A stretch of DNA of 7,627 bases from NCBI GenBank assembly GCA_964577615.1, contig CAZNZW010000091.1, positions 1-7,627 on the forward strand, read 5' to 3'. The notes beneath the pieces are model-generated. The model was not told the DNA's origin. It ran no database searches and saw only the letters and a list, made by a program, of their open reading frames with translations. Numbering within the stretch: the stretch's first letter is position 1; every line of letters begins with the position of its first letter. The translations under genes and the position numbers were made by a program. The stretch is from QNYZ01 sp964577615 (lineage in GTDB: Bacteria; Desulfobacterota; Desulfobacteria; Desulfobacterales; QNYZ01). Positions 1-5,627 of this stretch are shown here, piece by piece.

Positions 1-1
1 G

Positions 2-73
2 CCGGGATATGATACTCGCATGGCAGGCTTTAAAACCGACGAATCAACGGATCCGATGACCCGTAAATCCTGA
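2..73 (+). CDS. Possible 3' end of an upstream gene (unidentified)
   Basis: The frame starting at base 2 is open from the window edge to a TGA at 71-73 and would encode a 23-residue C-terminal tail ending DPMTRKS. A second frame (from base 3) is also open, to a TGA at 57-59, so the frame is not certain. Neither tail is long enough to identify. Related 2-oxoacid oxidoreductase operons often begin with a small ferredoxin (delta) subunit gene, but no cysteine motif is visible here. The 41 nt between the stop at 73 and the next start contain only that gene's ribosome-binding site, which would fit an operon. Confidence 0.25.
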   Translation, partial: PGYDTRMAGFKTDESTDPMTRKS

Positions 74-114
74 GCGGTGAACATCGATCCGCAACGCGCT
101 GACGAGGAGTTGGG

Positions 115-1236
115 ATGGCGTTAAATCTGATGGAAGGCAACGAAGCCATCGCCCGGGGGGCGGTGGCGGCTGGGTGCAATTTTTTTGCCGGGTATCCGAT
201 TACCCCGGCCACCACCATTTACAATACCATGCTTAAGCTGCTGCCCCCCAGGGGCGGCGTCTGCCTCCAGGGGGAAGACGAAATCGCATCCATCGGCTTT
301 TGTCTCGGGGCGGCCATGGCCGGGATGAAAACCATGACGGCCACATCGGGTCCGGGCATCAGCCTGTACAGCGAACAGATCTCGTTTGCCATCGGCAGTG
401 AGATTCCCGTCGTTATCATCGACGTCCAGCGCCTGGGGCCGTCCACCGGGTCGGCCACCAAGGGCGCCGACGGGGATATCCAGTTTTTGCAATGGGGCAG
501 CAGCGGCGGGCTGCCGGTGATCGTTCTGGCGCCGGTGGATGTGAAGGATTGCTATGTGCTCACCATGCACGCCTTTAACCTGGCCGAGCGTTATCGCTGT
601 CCGGTTTTCGTGGCCGCCAACAAGGAGATCTCCATGACCCGGGAGACCCTCGACCTTGACGCACTGGACCTGCCGCCGATCATCAACCGTCAGACGGCCG
701 ATCCGGCCGCGCCTTTTTTACCCTTTGGGGTCAGGGACGGTCAGCGGGTGCCGGATTTTCTGCCCATTGGTGGGGATCGCCTGGTGCGCCAGACATCGTC
801 CACCCACGGCGCGGATGGATATATCACCACCGATCCGGAACAGATTTCCCGGATGCAGGCACGCCTGGATGCCAAGCTCAAAGCGGCGGTTTCCGGGTTT
901 ACCTGTATCGAGGAAGTGCATGTACCCGGCGCCGATACACTGGTGATTACCTATGGCGTCACGGCCCGTGCGGCAAAAGCGGCGGTTAAAAAAATCCGGA
1001 ACAGCGACCGCCCGGCGTCGCTTTTGATTTTGAAAACGCTGTGGCCGGTCCCCGAGGCGTTGATCCGGGAGAAGGCCGCCCCCTACAGACGCGTGGTTAT
1101 GGCGGAGATGAATCTGGGGCAGTATGTCCGGGAACTTCAGCGCCTGCTGCCCGGCCAGAAAATTGATTTTATCGGGCAGATGAACGGCGAGATGATCAAG
1201 CCCGGACAGATGATAGAGGTGATTCAAAATGGATAG
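115..1236 (+). CDS. 2-oxoacid:ferredoxin oxidoreductase, alpha subunit (KorA/VorB-like)
   Basis: This is the pyrimidine-binding alpha subunit of a thiamine-pyrophosphate (TPP) dependent 2-oxoacid:ferredoxin oxidoreductase, a cytoplasmic enzyme that oxidatively decarboxylates a 2-oxoacid to acyl-CoA and reduces ferredoxin. Visible family signatures are GYPITP at residues 26-31, GEDEIASIG at 53-61 (E56 is the likely glutamate contacting TPP), TATSGPG at 75-81 and QRLGPSTG at 105-112. The C-terminal domain II contains MNLGQ at 332-336. At 373 aa it has the length usual for a stand-alone alpha subunit. The ATG at 115 is preceded by GAGGAG (104-109) with a 5-nt spacer. The stop overlaps the next start by 8 nt (ATGGATAG), indicating translational coupling with the beta-gamma gene. 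The substrate (pyruvate, 2-oxoglutarate or a branched-chain 2-oxoacid) cannot be read from the sequence. Family assignment is very secure; subtype is not. Confidence 0.95.
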   Translation: MALNLMEGNEAIARGAVAAGCNFFAGYPITPATTIYNTMLKLLPPRGGVCLQGEDEIASIGFCLGAAMAGMKTMTATSGPGISLYSEQISFAIGSEIPVVIIDVQRLGPSTGSATKGADGDIQFLQWGSSGGLPVIVLAPVDVKDCYVLTMHAFNLAERYRCPVFVAANKEISMTRETLDLDALDLPPIINRQTADPAAPFLPFGVRDGQRVPDFLPIGGDRLVRQTSSTHGADGYITTDPEQISRMQARLDAKLKAAVSGFTCIEEVHVPGADTLVITYGVTARAAKAAVKKIRNSDRPASLLILKTLWPVPEALIREKAAPYRRVVMAEMNLGQYVRELQRLLPGQKIDFIGQMNGEMIKPGQMIEVIQNG

Positions 1237-2524
1237 TCTGATAAACCGGAATCGGCCACCGGTATTTTGCCCGGGCTGCTCGCACGATACCGTTCTCCAG
1301 GGTGTGGATCAGGCCCTGACGGGGATGGGAATAACCGGTGAAGACGTGGTGATCGTGACCGATATCGGGTGTTCCGGTCTGTTCGATGTTTTTTTCAACA
1401 CCCATGCCTTTCATGGCCTGCACGGCCGGGCGCTGACCTATGCCACCGGGATCAAGATGGCCCGGCCGGACCTTAAAGTCATTGTGACCATGGGGGACGG
1501 CGGCCTCGGCATTGGCGGGGCCCATGTATTGAGCACCTGCCGGCGCAACATCGATCTGACCCTTCTGGTGCTCAACAACTTCAACTACGGCATGACCGGC
1601 GGGCAGTGTTCTTCCACCACGCCCCGGGATGCGGTGGTCGGATCCGGATTTTTAAACAAGCTCGAAAAACCCATGGATATCTGCCAGGTGGCCGGCGCGG
1701 CCGGGGCGGCCTGTGTGGCCCGGATCTCCGCGTATGACAAGAACCTGGTCGCCGCACTCACGACGGCCATTGAATTTGACGGATTTTCCCTGGTTGATAT
1801 CTGGGGCATCTGCCCCGGCCGCTACACCCGCCGCAATCAATTGACCCCGAAAAATATTGAAGCGGATCTGACACAGCTGCCGGATCTGGATCATTTCATG
1901 TCCCGGAACGCCAGAATGGAATACGGCCGGGCCTACCGGAAAGAGGCGGCGCGGCAACCGGTTGCATCAGATCCGGTCTGCATTCAAGCCACATGCCGTC
2001 CTCCCCGGGCCGGTCGCAGCGAAGTCGTTCTGCTGGGAAGTGCCGGCCAGCGGATCATTACGGCGGGAGAACTGATCTGTCTGGCGGGGGCGGCGGCCGG
2101 TTGCCATGCCACCCAGAAGAGCGATTATCCCATCACGGTCATGCGGGGCCACTCGGTCAGCGAGGTTATTCTCTCCGATGTCGAGATCGAATACACGGGG
2201 ATTGAAAATCCGTCGATCATCATCGCACTGGCACCGGAAGGGGTGAATCGCCGCCGGAAAATGCTGGCCGGTCTTTCCCCGGACGCGCAGGTCATCAAGG
2301 CCGCGGGCGTTGAATTACCGGCCTGCCGGGCGGGCGTCTTCGAAATCGATTTTAAAAGTAAGAAGATACGGGCCACGGACCGGGCCCTGGCCGCCCTGGC
2401 GGTTCTGGCCCGGCAGAACAACATATTAACCCTGGAGATGCTCACGGCCGCGCTGAAATTACGGTTTAATAAAGCTGTTTACGAAAAAGCGCGCACAGTG
2501 GTGGAAAAAGCCGTTTCCGGGTAA
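1229..2524 (+). CDS. 2-oxoacid:ferredoxin oxidoreductase, fused beta-gamma subunit
   Basis: This 431-aa protein joins two subunits that are often separate. Residues 1 to about 225 are the TPP-pyrophosphate-binding beta subunit. CPGC (C14, C17), C48 in DIGCSG and C195 in GICPGRY are the four cysteines expected to hold the proximal [4Fe-4S] cluster. GDG at 89-91 followed by LNNFNYGMTGGQ at 115-126 is the Mg-TPP motif. After a linker of about 40 residues, residues 265-431 match the gamma subunit family: VLLGSAGQRIITAGE at 267-281 in place of the usual G-G-GGQG-TA signature, and MRGHSVSEV at 305-313 for the RGG-S motif. The gene overlaps the alpha gene by 8 nt, and the two proteins would form one complex that passes electrons to ferredoxin. 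No ferredoxin-like delta subunit is seen in the window. The 3' end faces ridA with an 18-nt gap and no clear terminator. The oxoacid substrate is unknown. Confidence 0.94.
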   Translation: MDSLINRNRPPVFCPGCSHDTVLQGVDQALTGMGITGEDVVIVTDIGCSGLFDVFFNTHAFHGLHGRALTYATGIKMARPDLKVIVTMGDGGLGIGGAHVLSTCRRNIDLTLLVLNNFNYGMTGGQCSSTTPRDAVVGSGFLNKLEKPMDICQVAGAAGAACVARISAYDKNLVAALTTAIEFDGFSLVDIWGICPGRYTRRNQLTPKNIEADLTQLPDLDHFMSRNARMEYGRAYRKEAARQPVASDPVCIQATCRPPRAGRSEVVLLGSAGQRIITAGELICLAGAAAGCHATQKSDYPITVMRGHSVSEVILSDVEIEYTGIENPSIIIALAPEGVNRRRKMLAGLSPDAQVIKAAGVELPACRAGVFEIDFKSKKIRATDRALAALAVLARQNNILTLEMLTAALKLRFNKAVYEKARTVVEKAVSG

Positions 2525-2542
2525 ACAGGCGCCGGGTCTGAA

Positions 2543-2923
2543 TTATACGATCGCCATCGCCTCAACTTCTACCCGTACATCTTTGGGCAGGCGGTCGACG
2601 GCCACACAGGAGCGCGCCGGCGCGGTATGGGTGAAGTACGTGGCATACACTTTGTTAAACTCGGCAAAATCGTTCATGTCGTCGAGAAAACAGGTGGTCT
2701 TGACTACCTGGTCGAGCGTGGCCCCGCCGGCCGCCAGTACGGCCTTGATGTTTTCCATGACCTGCCGGGTCTGGGCGGCAATGTCCGTGCCGACCACTTC
2801 ACCGGATCCGGGGGCCAGCGCGATCTGGCCCGAAGTGATCAGGAAGGGGCCCGCTTTGACGGCCTGGCTGTAGGGGCCGATGGCGGCCGGTGCGGTGCTC
2901 GTGGCAATGATTTCTTTGTTCAT
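2543..2923 (-). CDS. ridA: RidA family 2-iminobutanoate/2-iminopropanoate deaminase
   Basis: This 126-aa protein is a standard-length member of the RidA (YjgF/YER057c/UK114) family, cytosolic trimers that hydrolyse reactive enamines and imines such as 2-aminoacrylate to 2-oxoacids plus ammonia, protecting PLP enzymes. Motifs are APAAIGPYSQAV near the N-terminus, SGQIAL at 31-36, the catalytic-region ARSCV with R104 (equivalent to E. coli R105) and RLPKDVRVEVEAMA at 111-124 with the conserved glutamate near 119. All catalytic residues are present, so the deaminase activity is likely intact. The start is set by GAGGAG (plus-strand ctcctc at 2932-2937), 8 nt upstream. It is the last gene of the apparent ygeY-ygeW-ridA operon, 41 nt after ygeW. 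Its presence suggests that the pathway deaminates an amino acid such as 2,3-diaminopropionate or serine through 2-aminoacrylate (inference). Confidence 0.96.
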   Translation of the reverse strand: MNKEIIATSTAPAAIGPYSQAVKAGPFLITSGQIALAPGSGEVVGTDIAAQTRQVMENIKAVLAAGGATLDQVVKTTCFLDDMNDFAEFNKVYATYFTHTAPARSCVAVDRLPKDVRVEVEAMAIV

Positions 2924-2964
2924 CTGATGATCTCCTCAATAGGCATGGTTGGTCGCAGCCGGTT

Positions 2965-4164
2965 TTAATATTTAACGCGGGGCGTGGCGGCATCAAGTAA
3001 GCCGGTCAGCGCGGCGGCCGGGTTTTTCGTCCGGCTCAGAAAGATCATGGCGGCAATGATGTAGGGCTTGTATCCGGCCTGCCGGTAAAGGGGCACCCGA
3101 TAACGGTCAAAAACGGCGGCCGCCACTTCTCCTTTTTCACAGCTGACGCCGGTGATATCGGCGGGCAGGCAGTGCATGTAAAGGGCGCTGCCCTTGTGAG
3201 TCGCCGCCATGCGGGCCGGCGTGCATTCCCATTCCCGGTGACCGGCGTTCTGGGCCAAAAGGTCTTTTTCAAGGGCGTCGATGCCGGCAAAATCGCCATC
3301 GCCGTACAGCGCGGTCCGTTTTTCCATGGCGGCAAACGGTGCCCAGCTCTTGGGGTAGACGATATGGGCACCGGCAAAGGCGGCGTCCATGTCGTGGGTT
3401 GTCTCAAAGCGGCCGCCGCTGGCCGCCGCGTTTTGCCTGGCCACATCGAGGACCCCTGGCATGACTTCGTATCCGGGCGGGTGGGCCAGTACAATATCCA
3501 TGCCGAAGCGGGTCATGAGGCCGATAACGCCCTGGGGAACCGAAAGGGGCTTGCCGTAGGAAGGGCTGTAAGCCCAGGACATGGCCAGCTTTTTCCCCTT
3601 GAGATTATCCACGCCACCGAAGGTGTGAATCAGATGCAGCATGTCGGCCATGGACTGGGTCGGGTGGTCGATGTCGCATTGCAGATTTACCAGGGTCGGG
3701 CGCTGTTCAAGAATTTTTTCCCCGGATCCGAATGTGACCGATCGGGCGACCTCGCGCATGTAGGCGTTGCCTTTGCCGATGTACATATCGTCGCGGATGC
3801 CGATGACATCGGCCATGAAGGATACCATGTTGGCTGTTTCGCGGACGGTTTCGCCGTGGGCGATCTGGGATTTGCCTTCATCCAGGTCCTGTACGGCAAG
3901 GCCCAGCAGGTTGCATGCGCTGGCAAAACTGAAGCGTGTCCGGGTGGACTGATCGCGAAATAAAGAGATGGCCAGGCCGCTGTCAAAGATCCGGCAGGAG
4001 ATGTTCCGCTGGCGCAGGGCGCTTAATATTTCGGCGGTGGCGAAAGTCGCCTGGATCGCGGTGTCGCTTTTTTCCCAGGTCAGCAGAAAATCATCCAGCA
4101 CCATTTCCCGGCAGTCCAGGCGGGCCAGTTGGTCAATGCGGGTTTTTATTTCAGTGGTATCCAT
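2965..4164 (-). CDS. ygeW: Knotted carbamoyltransferase YgeW
   Basis: This 399-aa protein belongs to the aspartate/ornithine carbamoyltransferase fold family and resembles E. coli YgeW (about 396 aa) along its full length. The carbamoyl-phosphate loop is S73-T-R-T-R77. The stretch DLDEGKSQIAHGETVRETANM (93-113) is nearly identical to my recollection of E. coli YgeW. DIDHPTQSMAD at 164-174 and HCLP at 331-334 are the other carbamoyl-phosphate motifs. WAYSPSYGKPLSVPQG (197-212) and YPKSWAP (270-276) set it apart from ornithine transcarbamylase and place it with the knotted transcarbamylases. The physiological substrate of this group was long unknown; recent proposals link it to ureido-amino-acid intermediates of anaerobic purine breakdown, which I recall but cannot verify here. 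The start is chosen because GGGAGGAAG lies just upstream, immediately after the ygeY stop (13-nt gap), so the two are almost certainly co-transcribed. Confidence 0.95.
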   Translation of the reverse strand: MDTTEIKTRIDQLARLDCREMVLDDFLLTWEKSDTAIQATFATAEILSALRQRNISCRIFDSGLAISLFRDQSTRTRFSFASACNLLGLAVQDLDEGKSQIAHGETVRETANMVSFMADVIGIRDDMYIGKGNAYMREVARSVTFGSGEKILEQRPTLVNLQCDIDHPTQSMADMLHLIHTFGGVDNLKGKKLAMSWAYSPSYGKPLSVPQGVIGLMTRFGMDIVLAHPPGYEVMPGVLDVARQNAAASGGRFETTHDMDAAFAGAHIVYPKSWAPFAAMEKRTALYGDGDFAGIDALEKDLLAQNAGHREWECTPARMAATHKGSALYMHCLPADITGVSCEKGEVAAAVFDRYRVPLYRQAGYKPYIIAAMIFLSRTKNPAAALTGLLDAATPRVKY

Positions 4165-4177
4165 GGGGCTTCCTCCC

Positions 4178-5386
4178 TTACTTCCTGTTCAGATAAGCCA
4201 GCGGCAAGGCAGCATAGAAAGCGGCACAGCGGACCAGGTCCGCCTTCCAGGTTTTTTCATTGGGGGCATGGGCTTCGGCCTCTTTGCCGGGGCCGAACCC
4301 CAGGCAGGGAATGCCGAAAAGGCCGGTGATGGCCACGCCGTTGGTGGAAAAGGTCCATTTGTCCACCCTCGGGGCATGATCGAAAAGTGTTTCGTACGCA
4401 TCCACCGCCGATCGGGTGACGCGGTGATCGGCCGGAATCGTCCAGGAGGGGAAGTAGCAGTCGGTCGGGTAGACGAGCCCCGTATACGAAGGCCGATTGT
4501 AGGTATACATTGACACGTCGGCCCGGGCTGCCTGGACGGCCGGCAGCGCCCGGATCTGGGACAGGGCCAGCTCTTTATCTTCACCGGCAGTCAGGCGCCG
4601 GTCGATGGAGATGGTGCAGCCGTCCGCCACGGCGCAGCGGGAAGGAGACGTGTAGAATATTTCCGAAACGGTGAGGGAGCCCTTGCCCAGGAAATCGTCG
4701 TCTTTCAACTGGGCGTGCAGCGTTTCCAGCTCGCCCAGGATCCGGCCCATTTTGAAGATGGCGTTATCGCCGCGTTCCGGGGCGGACCCATGGGCACTGA
4801 CGCCCTGGACGGCCACTTTGATTTCCATGCGGCCGCGTTGTCCCCGGTAAATCCCGCCGTCGGTCGGTTCGGTGGAGATGACAAAATCCGGTTGAAGTCC
4901 GGTTTCTCCGAGAATGTACTGCCAGCAGAGGCCGTCGCAGTCTTCTTCCAGAACGGTTCCCACCACCACGAGCGTGTATTCGCCGGTCAGCGACAGGTCT
5001 TTGATGATCCTGCCGGCATAGACCATGGCGGCCATGCCGCCTTCCTGGTCGCTGGCACCGCGGCCGCCGATCACGTCATCGTCTTCCATGCCTTCAAAGG
5101 GGTCGAACTGCCAGTTCTCCCGGTTCCCCACGCCGACGGTGTCGATGTGGGCATCCAGGGCGATCAGTGTTTTGCCGGTGCCGATATATCCGAGAATATT
5201 TCCCATGGGATCGATATCAATGCGGTCAAAGCCGACGGTTTCCATTTCCTGCCGGATGCGATCGATGACCGCCTTTTCATGCCCGCTTTCGCTGGGCAGC
5301 CGGATCATGTCCCTTAGAAAGCGCGTCATTTCCGGCAGGTAGCGGGTAGCCAGTGCGTTTATTTTATCAGGGTCGAAGGCAGGCAT
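4178..5386 (-). CDS. ygeY: YgeY-type M20 family metallohydrolase (selenium-metabolism-linked)
   Basis: This 402-aa cytosolic protein is a zinc-dependent M20/ArgE/DapE-type amidohydrolase, the same length as E. coli YgeY and very similar throughout. Predicted metal ligands and catalytic residues are H80 in LDAHIDTVG, D113 in GRGASDQEGG, E147/E148 in LEEDCDG, E173 in STEPTDGG and H373 in EAHAPNEKTW. The dimerisation lid domain lies at about 185-300 and includes GVSAHGSAPERGDNAIFKMG (195-214). Family members are annotated as selenium-metabolism hydrolases because they sit with selenium-dependent molybdenum hydroxylases. An acyl- or carbamoyl-amino-acid hydrolase role in purine degradation is the best guess. 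The frame stays open to 5800, but the ATG at 5386 is chosen. AAAGGAGA (plus-strand 5397-5404) precedes it by 10 nt, homology begins there, and the extension would run into the divergent gene. It is the first gene of the operon with ygeW and ridA. Confidence 0.95.
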   Translation of the reverse strand: MPAFDPDKINALATRYLPEMTRFLRDMIRLPSESGHEKAVIDRIRQEMETVGFDRIDIDPMGNILGYIGTGKTLIALDAHIDTVGVGNRENWQFDPFEGMEDDDVIGGRGASDQEGGMAAMVYAGRIIKDLSLTGEYTLVVVGTVLEEDCDGLCWQYILGETGLQPDFVISTEPTDGGIYRGQRGRMEIKVAVQGVSAHGSAPERGDNAIFKMGRILGELETLHAQLKDDDFLGKGSLTVSEIFYTSPSRCAVADGCTISIDRRLTAGEDKELALSQIRALPAVQAARADVSMYTYNRPSYTGLVYPTDCYFPSWTIPADHRVTRSAVDAYETLFDHAPRVDKWTFSTNGVAITGLFGIPCLGFGPGKEAEAHAPNEKTWKADLVRCAAFYAALPLAYLNRK

Positions 5387-5437
5387 GTGGATCGGTTCTC
5401 CTTTGCATGATCGGGTGGGTGTGGGGTAGCTTCCGGT

Positions 5438-5466
5438 TTTATATACAAGTTGACCGCATGTCGCCA
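5438..5466 (-). promoter_or_regulatory. Candidate promoter for ygeY-ygeW-ridA
   Basis: On the minus strand there is a good -10-like TATAAA (plus-strand 5438-5443) and a weak -35-like TGGCGA (plus-strand 5461-5466), 17 nt apart. The -10 match is 5 of 6 and the -35 match only 3 of 6, so an activator or a different sigma factor may be involved. Transcription would start near 5430, about 45 nt upstream of the ygeY start. The site overlaps the candidate plus-strand promoter, so binding at the two could be mutually exclusive. Confidence 0.28.
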
Positions 5467-5478
5467 GTATTTTATGAA
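5450..5478 (+). promoter_or_regulatory. Candidate sigma-70-type promoter for the amidohydrolase gene
   Basis: TTGACC at 5450-5455 matches the -35 consensus at 5 of 6 positions and is followed after 17 nt by TATGAA at 5473-5478 (4 of 6 to the -10 consensus). A transcript starting near 5485 would have a leader of about 130 nt before the ATG at 5616. That leader holds an imperfect palindrome, GGTAGATCTGCC, at 5497-5508, then the repeats listed separately. No sigma-54 (-24/-12) element was found in either direction. Confidence 0.4.
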
Positions 5479-5510
5479 TTCTGCGGAAAAAAACAGGGTA
5501 GATCTGCCAC

Positions 5511-5529
5511 AGGGAAAAATGGTAGGATT
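5511..5529 (+). repeat. Direct repeat copy 1 (upstream copy of a translation-start sequence)
   Basis: This 19-nt element reads AGGGAAAAATGG then TAGGATT. Apart from one missing A it is identical to the 20 nt at 5608-5627, which form the ribosome-binding site and start of the amidohydrolase gene. The copies lie 97 nt apart. A match of this length in a 230-nt spacer is very unlikely by chance. This copy also carries an AGGG and an ATG (5519-5521) that could start a leader ORF. Confidence 0.75.
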
Positions 5530-5596
5530 GCCCGGCGCAGATACCAGGTTTAAAGGGGGAAGATGCCGGGAACGATTTTTGGCAGATAAAAGATGA
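5519..5596 (+). CDS. Possible 25-codon leader ORF upstream of the amidohydrolase
   Basis: An ATG at 5519 lies inside direct-repeat copy 1 with AGGG four bases upstream, the same arrangement as the real start at 5616. It opens a 25-codon frame ending TGA at 5594-5596, 19 nt before the amidohydrolase start. The predicted peptide is basic (MVGLPGADTR at the start, RFLADKR at the end) and matches nothing I recognise. It may be a translated leader peptide or just a by-product of the repeat. No attenuator-like run of a single codon is seen. Confidence 0.2.
   Translation: MVGLPGADTRFKGGRCRERFLADKR
5531..5570 (+). other. Inverted repeat in the amidohydrolase leader
   Basis: CCCGGC at 5531-5536 is the exact reverse complement of GCCGGG at 5565-5570, so the leader transcript could form a 6-bp GC stem with a loop of about 28 nt. 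The stem is followed by AACGATTTTT, a weak U-run. It could be a weak attenuator, but the long loop and the separation from the U-run make a true terminator doubtful. Confidence 0.25.
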
Positions 5597-5607
5597 AATC
5601 GGCATAG

Positions 5608-5627
5608 AGGGAAAAATGGATAGGATT
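5608..5627 (+). repeat. Direct repeat copy 2, containing the amidohydrolase RBS and start
   Basis: This is the second copy of the 19/20-nt direct repeat. It includes GAGGG-proximal bases that serve as the ribosome-binding site (5607-5611, 4-nt spacer), the ATG at 5616-5618 and the first codons of the amidohydrolase. It differs from copy 1 by one inserted A at 5620. Confidence 0.75.

Noticed and set aside
2511..2528. Hairpin CCGTTT/AAACAGG at the korBC stop as a terminator.
   Set aside because: The stem is short with a bulge, and no U-run follows on either strand.
3172..3963. 263-codon open frame on the + strand opposite ygeW.
   Set aside because: It is antisense to a strongly conserved gene, lacks recognisable domains and has the composition expected of a GC-rich shadow frame.
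2965..4164. Ornithine carbamoyltransferase (ArgF) as the identity of the carbamoyltransferase gene.
   Set aside because: The WAYSPSYGKPLSVPQG and YPKSWAP segments and full-length resemblance match YgeW, and the ornithine-binding SMG loop typical of ArgF is not seen.
5503..5535. Possible sigma-54 promoter (minus-strand TGTGGCAGATC).
   Set aside because: The GG of the -24 element is present but no GC dinucleotide occurs at the required -12 spacing.
5353..5553. 66-codon + strand open frame across the ygeY start and intergenic region.
   Set aside because: It overlaps the ygeY start and its promoter, has no convincing ribosome-binding site and no recognisable content.
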